In this document: one piece after another, positions 35,286-44,546 of the stretch | Layout: every line of letters starts with the position of its first letter | Position numbering within the stretch: the first letter of the stretch is position 1 | Assembly: GCA_016793645.1 (NCBI GenBank) | Contig: JAEUHD010000301.1 | Coordinates: forward strand, 1-53,120 | Reading direction: 5' to 3' | Length of the DNA stretch: 53,120 nt | From: Verrucomicrobiales bacterium | GTDB taxonomy: Bacteria; Verrucomicrobiota; Verrucomicrobiia; Limisphaerales; UBA9464 | Notes under the pieces: generated by a model | Told to the model about the DNA's origin: nothing | Seen by the model: only the letters and a program-made list of their open reading frames with translations | Database searches by the model: none | Position numbers and translations under genes: made by a program

Positions 35286-36164
35286 ATGAAACTTCAGCCC
35301 CTCCTCCTTTTGGCGCCCCTCGTTGCCGCCCTGATGTCCGGCTCGGGATGTGCCAGTTCCAAGCCTTCCGTGGGCACGGGTTCCTCCTTCAGGGGACCGG
35401 TCGGTCTCCAGCTCTATTCGCTGCGCGGCCAGTTCACCAAGAGCGTTCCGCTGGGCATCGAGATGACAAAAAACTTCGGCATCCAGGACGTCGAACTCGC
35501 GGGCACCTACAACCTCACGCCGGAAAAATTTCGAGGCATGCTCACCGACGCGGGTTTGAACCCTGTCTCCGCCCACTTCAGCTACGAGAGATACCGGGAC
35601 AACCCGGAAGGAGTCGCCCAGGAGGCCCATGCGTTGGGGCTGAAGTTTGCTGGTGTCGCATGGATTCCCCATCAGGGCGCGTTCGACGAAGCCGAGTGTC
35701 GCGACGCCGCCAAAACCTTCAACAAGGCTGGCGCCGTCCTCGCCGCCCACGGAATCCAGTTCTTCTATCATTGCCACGGCTACGAATTCGAACCCTCCGC
35801 CCAGGGAACCCTGATGGACCTTCTGATCCAGGAAACCGACCCGAAACTGGTCGCGTTCGAGATGGACACCACCTGGGTGTTCTTTCCCGGACAGGACCCC
35901 GCCGCCTGGCTGCTGAAGTATCCGAAGCGCTGGCAGCTCATGCACCTCAAGGACCTCAAGAAGGGTGTGGCAACGGGTGCACTGACCGGATCGACCGATC
36001 CCAACAATGACGTCGCCCTCGGTCTCGGCCAGTTGAACTGGCCCGCAATTCTGCGCGCCGCCAGGAAGGTCGGCGTGAAGTATTATTTCATCGAGGACGA
36101 GTCTGCCGCCGCACCCGAGCAGATTCCGCAAACCCTGCGGTATTTGGAACAGGTTCAATTCTGA
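35286..36164 (+). CDS. Exported sugar phosphate isomerase/epimerase-like TIM-barrel protein
   Basis: A 292-residue protein of the AP-endonuclease-2/xylose-isomerase-like TIM-barrel superfamily, which includes sugar epimerases and isomerases. A signal peptide (residues 1-22) ends in GSGC, so it may be a lipoprotein, although the lipobox is not ideal. The barrel shows GLQLYSLRGQF, VELAGTYNL, FYHCHGYEF, the metal-type motif FEMDTTWVF, MHLKDL, and the final YYFIEDES. The actual substrate is unknown; proteins like this are common in Verrucomicrobiota and Planctomycetota, often in polysaccharide or secondary sugar metabolism. It is followed 45 bases later by a PQQ-propeller gene, and the two may form an operon. 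Confidence 0.82.
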   Translation: MKLQPLLLLAPLVAALMSGSGCASSKPSVGTGSSFRGPVGLQLYSLRGQFTKSVPLGIEMTKNFGIQDVELAGTYNLTPEKFRGMLTDAGLNPVSAHFSYERYRDNPEGVAQEAHALGLKFAGVAWIPHQGAFDEAECRDAAKTFNKAGAVLAAHGIQFFYHCHGYEFEPSAQGTLMDLLIQETDPKLVAFEMDTTWVFFPGQDPAAWLLKYPKRWQLMHLKDLKKGVATGALTGSTDPNNDVALGLGQLNWPAILRAARKVGVKYYFIEDESAAAPEQIPQTLRYLEQVQF

Positions 36165-36209
36165 GGCCGCCCCTGCGCCAAGGTTGACCCTGAATTCTCC
36201 ATCCGATTC

Positions 36210-37772
36210 GTGACCGGAACCGAAGGATCTCCGTCGCCACCCGCCCGGAAGCTCCGGTGGTGGCCGCTCGGCGTGATTGCGTTGGGCCTGGTCGCCGGCG
36301 GGATCAAGATCCACGTCATCGATCAGGATTCTCCATTCCAGGCGCGAAACCTGGCCACCGGAGGACTCCTGGCTGGCGGAGCCGCCGCAGTCCTCCTCTG
36401 GTGGCTGCTGCTCTCGCGCGCACGCTGGCGCGACCGATGGATCGGACTCCTGGGCGTGGCGGTCCTTCTGGGCGGCTTCGGGGCTTTGTTCCGGATTCGG
36501 GGAGTCAGCGGGGACTTGGTACCCATTCTGGAGCCCCGTTGGAAGCCAGGCTCAGGACCCGCCGTCCCGACGGCAGCCCCCGTTCCCTCTCCACCTCGTG
36601 CGGCGGCGACACAGGAGGAGGACTTTCCCCAGTTTCTGGGACCCACACGGACAGGGATTCTGCGCGGGCCTCGCCTCGCCAACCCGTGGACCGGCAGTCC
36701 GCCGGTATTGCTCTGGAGGCAGCCCATCGGACCCGCCTGGTCAGGTTTCGTGATCCGTGGCAGCCGCGCTTTTACCCAGGAGCAACACGGTCCCGAGGAA
36801 CAGGTCACGTGCTATGACGTGGCCACCGGAAAACGGCTCTGGACCCATTCGGACCCGGAACGATATGCGAATACGATCTCGGGTGAGGGTCCCCGCGCGA
36901 CTCCGACCCTGTCGGGAAACCAGGTTTACACCCTGGGGGCCCTCGGAAGACTCAACTGTCTGGACGCCAACACGGGGACCGTGGTGTGGACGAAGTCGTT
37001 GACCAACGAGGCGGCCTGCACGGCTCCGGAGTGGGGATTCAGCGGATCACCGTGGGTGGACGACGGTCGAGTGGTGGTGAGCGCGGGAGGAAGCCAGGGA
37101 CACTCCCTCATGGCATTCCACGCCCAAACCGGGGAGGTCCTTTGGGCCGCCGGCAACTCGGGCGCCGGGTATGGATCTCCGTTTCCGGCAACCCTGTCCG
37201 GGCATCCGCAGATCCTGATCCTGAACCACCAGTCGCTCGCCTCCCACAATCCGCGGACGGGTGCGGTCCATTGGGAGGTTCCGTTCGGCACCGGATTTCC
37301 CCTCGTCGCGAATCCCATTCGGGTCGCGGACGACAGCATCGTGGTCACCGCCGGCTACAACGTCGGAGCGGAGCGTTTCCAGGTCGGGGCGGGGTCCAAT
37401 GCCCCCGTCAGTCTGTGGAGCTCCAGGAAGCTGAAGGCGAAATTTTCCAACCCCGTTGCCAAGGATGGATTCATCTACGGGCTCGACGACGGAATCCTTG
37501 CCTGTCTCGACATCCGGGATGGTTCCCAGCGCTGGAAGGAGGGCCGGTACGGACACGGCCAAGGTCTCCTGGTGGGAGACCTGCTGATCCTGATGAGCGA
37601 AGCGGGGGACCTGGTCCTGCTGAAACCCACTCCCGAAGCCCCCCACGAACTCGGGCGCTTCCCGGTATTTCACTCCAAGACCTGGAATCCCGTCGCGCTC
37701 AGTGGCAACCGCCTTCTGGTTCGGAACGATCAGGAGGCGGCAGCCGTGCTGCTTCCGATCGCCGCGGAGTGA
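36210..37772 (+). CDS. Membrane-anchored PQQ-like beta-propeller protein
   Basis: A 520-residue protein with three N-terminal membrane helices (about 17-36, 47-69, 77-96), a Pro/Ala-rich linker and a PQQ-binding-like beta-propeller. Repeats include TCYDVATGKRLWTH, NCLDANTGTVVWTKS, MAFHAQTGEVLWAAG and ACLDIRDGSQRWKEG. The DFPQFLGPTRTGIL segment at the start of the propeller is typical of planctomycete/verrucomicrobial PQQ-repeat proteins. Nothing indicates a true quinoprotein dehydrogenase; no adjacent PQQ synthesis genes are seen. The start is GTG at 36210. Its stop is only 3 bases from the convergent topoisomerase stop. Confidence 0.82.
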   Translation: MTGTEGSPSPPARKLRWWPLGVIALGLVAGGIKIHVIDQDSPFQARNLATGGLLAGGAAAVLLWWLLLSRARWRDRWIGLLGVAVLLGGFGALFRIRGVSGDLVPILEPRWKPGSGPAVPTAAPVPSPPRAAATQEEDFPQFLGPTRTGILRGPRLANPWTGSPPVLLWRQPIGPAWSGFVIRGSRAFTQEQHGPEEQVTCYDVATGKRLWTHSDPERYANTISGEGPRATPTLSGNQVYTLGALGRLNCLDANTGTVVWTKSLTNEAACTAPEWGFSGSPWVDDGRVVVSAGGSQGHSLMAFHAQTGEVLWAAGNSGAGYGSPFPATLSGHPQILILNHQSLASHNPRTGAVHWEVPFGTGFPLVANPIRVADDSIVVTAGYNVGAERFQVGAGSNAPVSLWSSRKLKAKFSNPVAKDGFIYGLDDGILACLDIRDGSQRWKEGRYGHGQGLLVGDLLILMSEAGDLVLLKPTPEAPHELGRFPVFHSKTWNPVALSGNRLLVRNDQEAAAVLLPIAAE

Positions 37773-37775
37773 GGG

Positions 37776-40580
37776 TCAGCGCGGAGGAAACTCGAACTCG
37801 ACCTTCCCCTTCTCGCCGATGACGAGATGCGCCGGAAAGGTCTTCCCCGCCTTGCTGACAAACCCGGGAAGGACCTCGGATCGCCCCTCCGCAAGCAGTC
37901 GCGCCGCTGTTTCCGGCCCCACCGGTTGTTGGAGAATGACTTTGCCGATCCTGAAGGTGCACTTCCGGGTCTCGGCCTGGGTTCGCTCGCAGACGTAGCT
38001 GTCCGGCCCTTCAAACACCTGCCCCTGGCATTTGGGACATTTCCCCACGGGCTTGAGCCCGGTGAAGTCGAGCTTGGGTGCGGGCGCCTCTGCGGCGGAG
38101 GGTCCCTTGCCGGGCCGGGCCGGCCCCTTGCGGGCCCGGGGGGCAAATTCAAATCCCACCTTGCCCCCTTCATACTTCAGGAACGCCTCAAACTTCCGCC
38201 CCGTCTTCTTCGAGACAAATCCCTTGAGAAGATCCGTTTTCCCCTCGCCCAGAAGTTTCGCGATCTGGACGCGATCAATGGCCTGCTGGAGAATGATGGC
38301 ACCCGTCTTGAAATCACACGTCCGCTCGGCACTGACCGCCTTTTCGCAGACGTAGTTCATCCCGTTCTCAAAGACCCGCGCACCGCATTTCGGACACTTG
38401 CCGACCGGTTCCTTGCCGGTGAAGTCCACGGGCTCGGCGTTCTCCTTCTTGTCGTCGTCGCCAAAATCAAACTTCGCCTCGAATTCCGGGGTCAGCTTGA
38501 TGATCGCTGCAAACGGGAACCCCTGCTTGCTCCGGAATCCCTGGAGGGGACCCATTTGACGATCCCGGATCAGGGCTTCGATTTCCGCCGGTTCAAACTG
38601 CCGACCCGCGGTGATCTTCCACAACGCGAAGTCACACTTCTGGCACTGGAACTTCTTGTAGGTTTCGTGGACGTCCCCGCCGCATTTCGGACACGGCGTC
38701 TTGAGCACCCCGAAATCGCCCGGAATGGTGTCGTGCTCGTACTGCTTCGCCTTCCCGACGATGTTCTCCGTGAGGCGGCGGATCTCCGCCATGAAATCCT
38801 CCCGGCGGAGCTGGTTCCGCTCCATCTGCTTGAGCTGGTATTCCCAATTCCCGGTCATCTCGGGCTTGGTGAGCGTTTCCACTCCGAGACCGTTGAGCAG
38901 GGTGATCAGCGAAAACGCCTTGGCCGTGGGCATCAATTCCCGCTGCTGCCGCAGGAGGTATTGTTCGGAAATCAACCCCTCGATGATGGCCGCCCGGGTG
39001 GCCGGAGTCCCGAGCCCGCGCTCGCTCATCGCCTCCCGCAGTTCCTCGTCATCGACCAACTTGCCGGCGCCCTCCATGGCCGACAACAACGTGGCTTCCG
39101 TATACCGGGCCGGCGGCTTGGTCACGCTGGCCTTGACGTCGATGGCGGTCGTGGCGACGCGTTCGCCCTGATCCACCGGCGCCAGCGTCGGCGATTCATC
39201 GGAGTCCGCCTCCTTCCCGTACACCTCCAGCCAACCCGGCTTGACCAGCACCTTGCCCGTGCTCTTGAAGGGTTCGCCTTCCACCCGGGTGATGCGGACG
39301 GTCTCAAGGAACTCCGCCGGGGGATAAAACACCGCGAGAAACCGCTTGGTCACCAGGTCGTACAGCTTCTGTTCGGGCTCGCTGAGCCCCTTCGGAACCA
39401 CCCCGGTGGGAATGATGGCGAAGTGGTCGCTGACTTTGGCGTTGTTGAAGATCCGCTTGTTGGGACGCACCCAGCCCTCGGCGAGAATCTTTCCCGCAAA
39501 CGACGCATAGGCCGTGTCGGAAAACGACCCCAGCGTTTGGCGAACCGTCGCCAGATAATCCTCGGGAAGCGCCCGGGAATCGGTTCGCGGATAGGTCAGG
39601 ACCTTGTGGCGCTCATACAGCGCCTGGGCCAACCCCAGCGTGTTCTTCGCGCTGAACCCAAAACGTCCGTTCGCCTCCCGCTGCAACGTCGTCAGGTCAT
39701 AGAGCAGCGGCGACATCGAGGTGCTCGGCTTGCTCTCCTCGGTCACCACGCCCGGCCGCCCCAGGCACTTCTCGCGAATGCTGTCGGCCCGCGCACGTTC
39801 CCAAAGCCGCTCCGCCTTGAGATCCGGATCCTTGTCGTCGCCCTTGGCAAACTTTTCGTCGAACCACCGCCCGGGATAGGCCCCGCGCGCGCCCTCGAAG
39901 GTCGCGAGCACCTCCCAGAAGTCCCTTGAGACGAATTTGCGGATCTTCTCCTCCCGTTCGACCACGATGGCGAGGGTCGGGGTCTGCACCCGGCCCACGG
40001 TGGTGAGATGGAATCCGCCCGTCTTCGAATTGAAGGCGGTCATCGCCCGAGTGCCGTTGATGCCGACCAGCCAGTCGGCTTCCGAACGACAGACGGAGGC
40101 ATCGGCAAGAGGACGCATCTGCTCGTCGGTCCTCAACTGCTGGAACCCATCGCGGATGGCCGCCGGGGTCATCGATTGCAGCCAAAGGCGCTGCACCGGC
40201 TGCCGGGCTCCGGTGTACGCCGCGATGTTCCGGAAGATCAACTCCCCTTCGCGCCCGGCATCACACGCATTGACCAGGGTGGTGACGTCCTTCCGCTTGA
40301 TCAGCCGGGCCAGGACCTTCAGCCGATTCTCACTCTTCTCAATCGGCTTCAGGGCGAAGCGCGGCGGGATGTGGGGAAGCGAGGTGAAGGACCACTTTCC
40401 CTTCTTGATGTCGAACTCCTCCGGCACGGTGAGCTCGAGCAAATGCCCGACCGCCGACGAAACCACGTACCGGTCGTCCTCGAAGAACTCCCCCGATTTG
40501 TCCTTCGCAAGACCCCCCAGGGCCTTGGCAATGTCCGCCGCAACCGACGGCTTCTCCGCAATGATCAGGGCTTTCCCCAT
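37776..40580 (-). CDS. topB: Type IA DNA topoisomerase (TopB/topoisomerase III-like) with C-terminal zinc repeats
   Basis: Type IA topoisomerase that relaxes or decatenates DNA through a transient 5'-phosphotyrosine bond. The 934-residue protein starts with the TOPRIM domain (LIIAEKPSVAADIAKALGG, the acidic motif CDAGREGELIF). The active-site Tyr330 is in LTYPRTDSRALPEDY, near Tyr328 of E. coli TopB. After the catalytic core come a four-cysteine zinc ribbon (CPKCGGDVHE) and a PF13342-like C-terminal repeat, then two more GKCPKC-containing units with the same repeat (FVSKKTGRKFEAFL, FVSKAGKTFPAHL). This multi-repeat tail is characteristic of verrucomicrobial/planctomycete enzymes. A stable hairpin lies in its leader. 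Confidence 0.92.
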   Translation of the reverse strand: MGKALIIAEKPSVAADIAKALGGLAKDKSGEFFEDDRYVVSSAVGHLLELTVPEEFDIKKGKWSFTSLPHIPPRFALKPIEKSENRLKVLARLIKRKDVTTLVNACDAGREGELIFRNIAAYTGARQPVQRLWLQSMTPAAIRDGFQQLRTDEQMRPLADASVCRSEADWLVGINGTRAMTAFNSKTGGFHLTTVGRVQTPTLAIVVEREEKIRKFVSRDFWEVLATFEGARGAYPGRWFDEKFAKGDDKDPDLKAERLWERARADSIREKCLGRPGVVTEESKPSTSMSPLLYDLTTLQREANGRFGFSAKNTLGLAQALYERHKVLTYPRTDSRALPEDYLATVRQTLGSFSDTAYASFAGKILAEGWVRPNKRIFNNAKVSDHFAIIPTGVVPKGLSEPEQKLYDLVTKRFLAVFYPPAEFLETVRITRVEGEPFKSTGKVLVKPGWLEVYGKEADSDESPTLAPVDQGERVATTAIDVKASVTKPPARYTEATLLSAMEGAGKLVDDEELREAMSERGLGTPATRAAIIEGLISEQYLLRQQRELMPTAKAFSLITLLNGLGVETLTKPEMTGNWEYQLKQMERNQLRREDFMAEIRRLTENIVGKAKQYEHDTIPGDFGVLKTPCPKCGGDVHETYKKFQCQKCDFALWKITAGRQFEPAEIEALIRDRQMGPLQGFRSKQGFPFAAIIKLTPEFEAKFDFGDDDKKENAEPVDFTGKEPVGKCPKCGARVFENGMNYVCEKAVSAERTCDFKTGAIILQQAIDRVQIAKLLGEGKTDLLKGFVSKKTGRKFEAFLKYEGGKVGFEFAPRARKGPARPGKGPSAAEAPAPKLDFTGLKPVGKCPKCQGQVFEGPDSYVCERTQAETRKCTFRIGKVILQQPVGPETAARLLAEGRSEVLPGFVSKAGKTFPAHLVIGEKGKVEFEFPPR

Positions 40581-40593
40581 AGGCGTGAGCGAG

Positions 40594-40610
40594 CGGACGT
40601 GTAGCGTCCG
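40594..40610 (-). promoter_or_regulatory. Leader hairpin upstream of topB
   Basis: CGGACG (40594-40599) and CGTCCG (40605-40610) form a perfect 6-bp GC stem with a 5-base TGTAG loop, beginning 13 bases before the topB start codon at 40580. It would place a stable structure right at the ribosome binding region of the mRNA, so a role in translation or supercoiling control is possible. Confidence 0.3.
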
Positions 40611-40661
40611 GATTTCTCAGGGAGCAAGACTTACTTTTAAGGACTCTCCCGCAACCGCCCA

Positions 40662-40685
40662 CAGAATCCAAGATGCAAGATTCTG
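40662..40685. promoter_or_regulatory. 7-bp inverted repeat in the topB upstream region
   Basis: CAGAATC (40662-40668) and GATTCTG (40679-40685) are a perfect inverted repeat with a 10-bp spacer, placing the half-site centres about 17 bp apart. It lies about 80-105 bases upstream of the topB start, in the AT-rich part where a promoter is expected. A dimeric regulator could bind here; this is inferred from position only. Confidence 0.35.
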
Positions 40686-40941
40686 AAAATAAACAGGTTA
40701 AACCATCTCAAATTCCAGCGGGAGCTTCGAACACAAATTCACCACGTAAGCCCGGGGACCCCGTGCGCTCACCCCGGGAAGGAGGCGTCACCCCACCCCG
40801 GATCCGAGGCGCACCCAGCCCGGATGAAGAGCAAGCGTGGGTCGCGAGCCCGAGGAACCCCCGTCGATCAAGTCAGCCGAAGCGATCCCGAATCCGGCGG
40901 CATGCAGTCGGCCGCTGAACATGGCGTCCGAATGGTCCGGG

Positions 40942-42045
40942 CTAGACGTTGAACTTGAACAGCAGCACATCCCCATCCTGAACGACGTATTCCTTCCCCT
41001 CCATGCGGTAGAGCCCCTTGTCACGGGCGGCCGCCACCGAGCCGCATTGGACAAGGTCCGTATAGGAAACGGTTTCAGCCTTGATGAAACCCCGCTCGAA
41101 GTCGCTGTGGATGACCCCCGCCGCCTTGGGGGCGGTATCTCCCGCGTGAATGGTCCACGCACGCACCTCCTTTTCGCCGGCGGTGAAGTAGGTTCGCAAC
41201 CCAAGGAGGTGGTAGGTGCCCCGGATCAATCCGCCGACGCCGGACTCCTTCACCCCCAGCTCCATGAGAAATGCGTTCGCCTCCTCCGGGGAAAGATCCA
41301 CGAGATCACTCTCAATCTGGGCCGAGATGACCACGGCCTCACAGGCGAGGTGACTCTTCGCGTAGTCCCGGACCTGTCGGACGTAGGCATTGGAATCCGC
41401 GGTGGCGAGGTCGCCCTCCTTCACGTTGCAGGCAAAGATGGTCGGCTTGTCGGTCATCAGCCAGAACTGGCGCGAAATGGCCTTCTCTTCCGTGGTCAAC
41501 TCCAGGGTCAGCGCAGGCCGCCCCGCGTCGAGATGCGGCTGCAGTTTCTGAAGCACCCCCTGCTCGGCGAGGGCAACCTTGTCTCCGCGTTTGGCATCCT
41601 TGGCGACCCGCTCCAGCCGCTTGTTGACCGCTTCCAGGTCGGCGAGCACCAGTTCCGTCGTGATGGTTTCAATGTCCCGAACCGGATCCACCGATCCCGC
41701 CACATGGTGAATGTCGGGGTCCTCAAAGCAACGCACCACCTGGACGATGGCATCCACCTCACGGATGTGGCTGAGGAACTTGTTCCCCAGCCCTTCGCCG
41801 GCGCTCGCGCCCTTCACCAGTCCCGCGATGTCCACAAACTCAATGGCCGCGGGAATCACCACGGAGGTCTTGGCGATCTTTTGGAGCACCGCCAGCCGGT
41901 CGTCAGGAACGGTGACAACACCGACATTCGGATCGATGGTGCAGAACGGGTAGTTCGCCGCCTGCGCCTTTCGAGTCCGGGTGACCGCGTTGAAGAGAGT
42001 GGACTTCCCCACGTTGGGAAGTCCGACGATGCCGGCTTTGAGCAT
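40942..42045 (-). CDS. ychF: Redox/translation-associated GTPase/ATPase YchF
   Basis: YchF (OLA1 in eukaryotes) is a ribosome-associated P-loop NTPase that prefers ATP. The 367-residue protein has G1 GLPNVGKST close to the N-terminus, G3 [10 protein letters not shown], and the altered G4 motif NVKE (in ACNVKEGD) in place of NKxD, which is the basis for ATP preference in the family. A coiled coil ([17 protein letters not shown]) and a C-terminal TGS-like domain ([29 protein letters not shown]) are present. The ATG at 42045 ([11 protein letters not shown]) is the family start; the frame is open 30 codons further. It is divergent from the small basic protein gene. Confidence 0.95.
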   Translation of the reverse strand: MLKAGIVGLPNVGKSTLFNAVTRTRKAQAANYPFCTIDPNVGVVTVPDDRLAVLQKIAKTSVVIPAAIEFVDIAGLVKGASAGEGLGNKFLSHIREVDAIVQVVRCFEDPDIHHVAGSVDPVRDIETITTELVLADLEAVNKRLERVAKDAKRGDKVALAEQGVLQKLQPHLDAGRPALTLELTTEEKAISRQFWLMTDKPTIFACNVKEGDLATADSNAYVRQVRDYAKSHLACEAVVISAQIESDLVDLSPEEANAFLMELGVKESGVGGLIRGTYHLLGLRTYFTAGEKEVRAWTIHAGDTAPKAAGVIHSDFERGFIKAETVSYTDLVQCGSVAAARDKGLYRMEGKEYVVQDGDVLLFKFNV

Positions 42046-42225
42046 ATCGAGCCGCGGAGAATGGCCATCAAACCGGCCCAAGCAAGACCGAACCCGTCGG
42101 AACCCCCGTCGTGAGCCCAATGCAATTCCTTCCAAAATCGGATTGGCATCGGGACGCCTGCTTGCTAAATGTCCCCACTCCGTACGGCCCGGCCGGCGGT
42201 TTCAACAACACACAGTCTCCCTGTC

Positions 42226-42381
42226 ATGTCACAGCATCGCAGCCTCCGCAGCGCCGGAACCACCACCGCCAAGCGCAATGTCTTGAAGCGCTTCGAACGC
42301 GTCGCCCTCCTCAAGTCCCGCACCCAATGGAAGGACGGCGACCGGGTCACCGGTCTTCGCAAGACCCGTCCGGCGGAATGA
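42226..42381 (+). CDS. Small basic protein, Chlamydiae/Verrucomicrobia-specific (TIGR04137 type)
   Basis: A 51-residue highly basic protein beginning MSQHRSLRSAG, continuing AKRNVLKRFERVALLKSR and ending GDRVTGLRKTRPAE. This matches, from memory, a family restricted to Chlamydiae and Verrucomicrobia that is annotated as ribosome/rRNA-associated without clear function. It has about one third Arg/Lys and no hydrophobic segment, as expected for an RNA-binding protein. Its TGA overlaps the ATG of an rRNA pseudouridine synthase gene by 4 bases (42378-42381), which supports a role around rRNA or ribosome assembly. It is a useful marker for the phylum of this sequence. Confidence 0.9.
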   Translation: MSQHRSLRSAGTTTAKRNVLKRFERVALLKSRTQWKDGDRVTGLRKTRPAE

Positions 42382-43223
42382 TCCGCACCCCGTTGGGTTC
42401 CTTGCGGTTCAGCCCAGGCCCTTCAGAATCCTCCGGCGACCCGGAGGCTCTTCGGACCTCCGCGGCCCGGAAGGATTCCCCGCACGGTTCTTCCCCGCCC
42501 AAGACTCACGGGGTCCGGCTTCAAAAATTCCTCGCCGACGCCGGCATCGCGTCCCGACGGGCGGCCGAACGCCTGATCACCTCCGGACAGGTCAGCGTCA
42601 ATGGCCGCACCGCGGATGAACTCGGGATCCGGGTCGATCCGGCACGGGATTCGGTTTCGGTCGACGGAAGACCGGTTCGAGCCCGGCGGAAGCTGTACGT
42701 CGCCCTCAACAAACCGGTCGGTTTTCTTTGCACCCGGCGCGACCCGGCGGAACGCAGGATCGTCACGGACCTGTTGCCCAAGGAATGGTCCCACCTCTTC
42801 CCCGTGGGCCGGTTGGATCGGGACAGCGAAGGACTGCTGTTCCTGACCAATGATGGCGACTTCAGTCTCAGGCTGACCCATCCGCGCTACGGCATCACCA
42901 AGCGATACCGGGTGATCGCGGTCGGAAGGGTGACCCTGGATCAGGTCGCATCGTTCACCCAGGGAGTCCAGCACGAGGGGGAGACCCTCCGCGCCGAACG
43001 CGTCAAGATCGTCTCCGCAAACGCGAGCCATAGCCTGGTGGAGATGGACCTCCGTCAGGGGAAGAATCACGAGGTCCGGCGACTGTTCGAAAGCATTGGA
43101 CGTCCCGTGGAGTCCCTCCGCCGCGTCCAGATCGGGCCGATCAAGTTGGGGCAACTGCCCGTCGGCCGGTGGCGGGTCCTGACCGAAGCCGAAGTCAAAT
43201 CCCTCTTGCGGCCCGCCCCCTGA
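42378..43223 (+). CDS. RluB/RsuA-family pseudouridine synthase
   Basis: An rRNA pseudouridine synthase of the RsuA/RluB/E/F group. The 281-residue protein has a disordered N-terminal tail of about 45 residues, an S4 RNA-binding domain (VRLQKFLADAGIASRRAAERLI) and the catalytic domain with the active aspartate in PVGRLDRDSEGLLFLTNDG, then RQGKNHEVRRL. It is closest to RluB, which modifies 23S rRNA, but the exact site cannot be assigned. The ATG at 42378 overlaps the stop of the small basic protein (ATGA), making translational coupling likely. The frame is open upstream but without family similarity. Confidence 0.88.
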   Translation: MIRTPLGSLRFSPGPSESSGDPEALRTSAARKDSPHGSSPPKTHGVRLQKFLADAGIASRRAAERLITSGQVSVNGRTADELGIRVDPARDSVSVDGRPVRARRKLYVALNKPVGFLCTRRDPAERRIVTDLLPKEWSHLFPVGRLDRDSEGLLFLTNDGDFSLRLTHPRYGITKRYRVIAVGRVTLDQVASFTQGVQHEGETLRAERVKIVSANASHSLVEMDLRQGKNHEVRRLFESIGRPVESLRRVQIGPIKLGQLPVGRWRVLTEAEVKSLLRPAP

Positions 43224-43269
43224 GTTCCGAAAGTCGGTGCCTTCCGCCGTTTCCGACGGAATCCGGCCT

Positions 43270-44517
43270 ATGAACCTATCCGTCCGCGTCCTTACAGCGT
43301 TCCTCGCACTGGCATGCTGGGGTCTGCCCTCCGTGGCCCAGCCACACACGGTTGCCGCCGTCCGCGCCGACCGGACCAACCTGAGGGCCAAGCCTTCCAC
43401 CGACGCCGAGGTCCTCGCCTCCCTCCATAAGGGGGAACTCTTGGAGGTTCTGGGTGAGGAAGCACCGGCCGGCCAGAAGGAGATTTGGAGCCGGGTGCTG
43501 CTCCCGTCCTCGGTTTCCGTCTGGGTTTACAGCCCGGGCGTGGACAAGGCGGGGGTCATCCGAAACGAGACCCTGAACTTCAGGGCGGGCCCCGGGAGAA
43601 ACTACTCGGTTCTCGGCTCGCTCCGCCGCGGGGACTCCGTGACCATTATTCGCGAGTTCGACGGCTGGCTGCAGATCGCCCCTCCGCGCGGCACCACCGC
43701 GTACGTGGCCTCCCGACTGCTCGGAAGTCCGGAATCCCCGGCACCCCGACCCTCTCGTCCCCAGGCCCCTCAGCCCGGAAAATTGAGGAACCTCCCGGAG
43801 GCCCCCCCCGCACCGGCGCCTCCAGAGGTCGCGTCGTCTCCATCGCCCGTTCGGGAGTCCGATGTCCCCGCCGGTGTTTCCCCGAGTCCCGCGCCCTCTC
43901 CCTCGTCGGAATCCCCGTCGTCCCAGCCTCCACGACCGGCGAACGACGCCCCCTTCCCCGATCCCGCATGGGCGTCCATCGCCAAACCGGGTGGCCCGGA
44001 CTCGAAATCGTCCGCGCCTGAGTCCACAACGCAGACGCCAACGCCCCCTCCCTTGGTGGATACACCGCCTTCCGCTCCGCCGACACAGCCGGCGGTTCCC
44101 GACAAGGAGCCGCCGCCCACCGCAACGGCTCCCGAGTCCAAGCCCGTCGTTCTCCCCCCCCGGCAACCCGGGTCGCCCCGCGACCAACTGGTCTCCAGCC
44201 ATCGAAAGCCGGTTTTTCCGCTGTTGACGTCCGATCCCGATCCGGGACGCCCCAAACCCGGGACTCCGCTTCCAACGCCCAGGGAGGTCACACGCGACGG
44301 CGTGGTCAGGATCACCTGGAGTCCACAGGCCCCGTCGGACTATGAACTGCGAAGCCTGTACTCCGGCGAAGGCCTGCTCGACTACCTCTACCTCGAACCC
44401 CAAAGCGACCTGAAGAAGTTCGCGGGGAGGCAGGTCCGGGTTCAGGGGGAGGAATACCTCGATAGCCGATGGCGGACACCCGTGTTGAAGGTGAAGACCA
44501 TCGAGTTGAATCCCTAG
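43270..44517 (+). CDS. Secreted SH3-domain protein with long proline-rich linker
   Basis: A 415-residue exported protein. A signal peptide (1-24, LTAFLALACWGLPSVAQ) is followed by two bacterial SH3-like domains (about 27-90 and 93-150; VRADRTNLRAKPSTDAEVL, ETLNFRAGPGRNYSVLGSL, GWLQIA, AYVASRLLG). Such domains often bind cell-wall peptides or mediate envelope interactions. A very Pro/Ser-rich linker (about 155-330) connects to a C-terminal domain of about 80 residues (VRITWSPQAPSDYELRSLY, GRQVRVQGEEYLDSRW) that I do not recognise. It starts 46 bases after the pseudouridine synthase and 29 bases before folD, so the block may be co-transcribed. Confidence 0.78.
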   Translation: MNLSVRVLTAFLALACWGLPSVAQPHTVAAVRADRTNLRAKPSTDAEVLASLHKGELLEVLGEEAPAGQKEIWSRVLLPSSVSVWVYSPGVDKAGVIRNETLNFRAGPGRNYSVLGSLRRGDSVTIIREFDGWLQIAPPRGTTAYVASRLLGSPESPAPRPSRPQAPQPGKLRNLPEAPPAPAPPEVASSPSPVRESDVPAGVSPSPAPSPSSESPSSQPPRPANDAPFPDPAWASIAKPGGPDSKSSAPESTTQTPTPPPLVDTPPSAPPTQPAVPDKEPPPTATAPESKPVVLPPRQPGSPRDQLVSSHRKPVFPLLTSDPDPGRPKPGTPLPTPREVTRDGVVRITWSPQAPSDYELRSLYSGEGLLDYLYLEPQSDLKKFAGRQVRVQGEEYLDSRWRTPVLKVKTIELNP

Positions 44518-44546
44518 TCGCTTCCCACACCGGTTCCGGTTCCATC

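Larger units (their letters stand above)
40581..40941. other. 361-bp region between topB and ychF
   Basis: Both flanking genes are on the minus strand, so this holds the topB promoter and the ychF end. I see no reliable gene; the plus-strand frame at 40673-40918 has low-complexity Arg/Pro/Ser composition. It contains an AT-rich stretch around 40626-40735 and two inverted repeats listed separately. Confidence 0.5.

Noticed and set aside
37827..39929. 700-codon open frame antisense to topB
   Set aside because: Shadow of the topoisomerase gene in a high-GC region, with His/Arg/Gly-rich composition and no family similarity.
40673..40918. 81-codon plus-strand frame between topB and ychF
   Set aside because: Low-complexity Arg/Pro/Ser sequence overlapping the probable topB promoter; no coding character.
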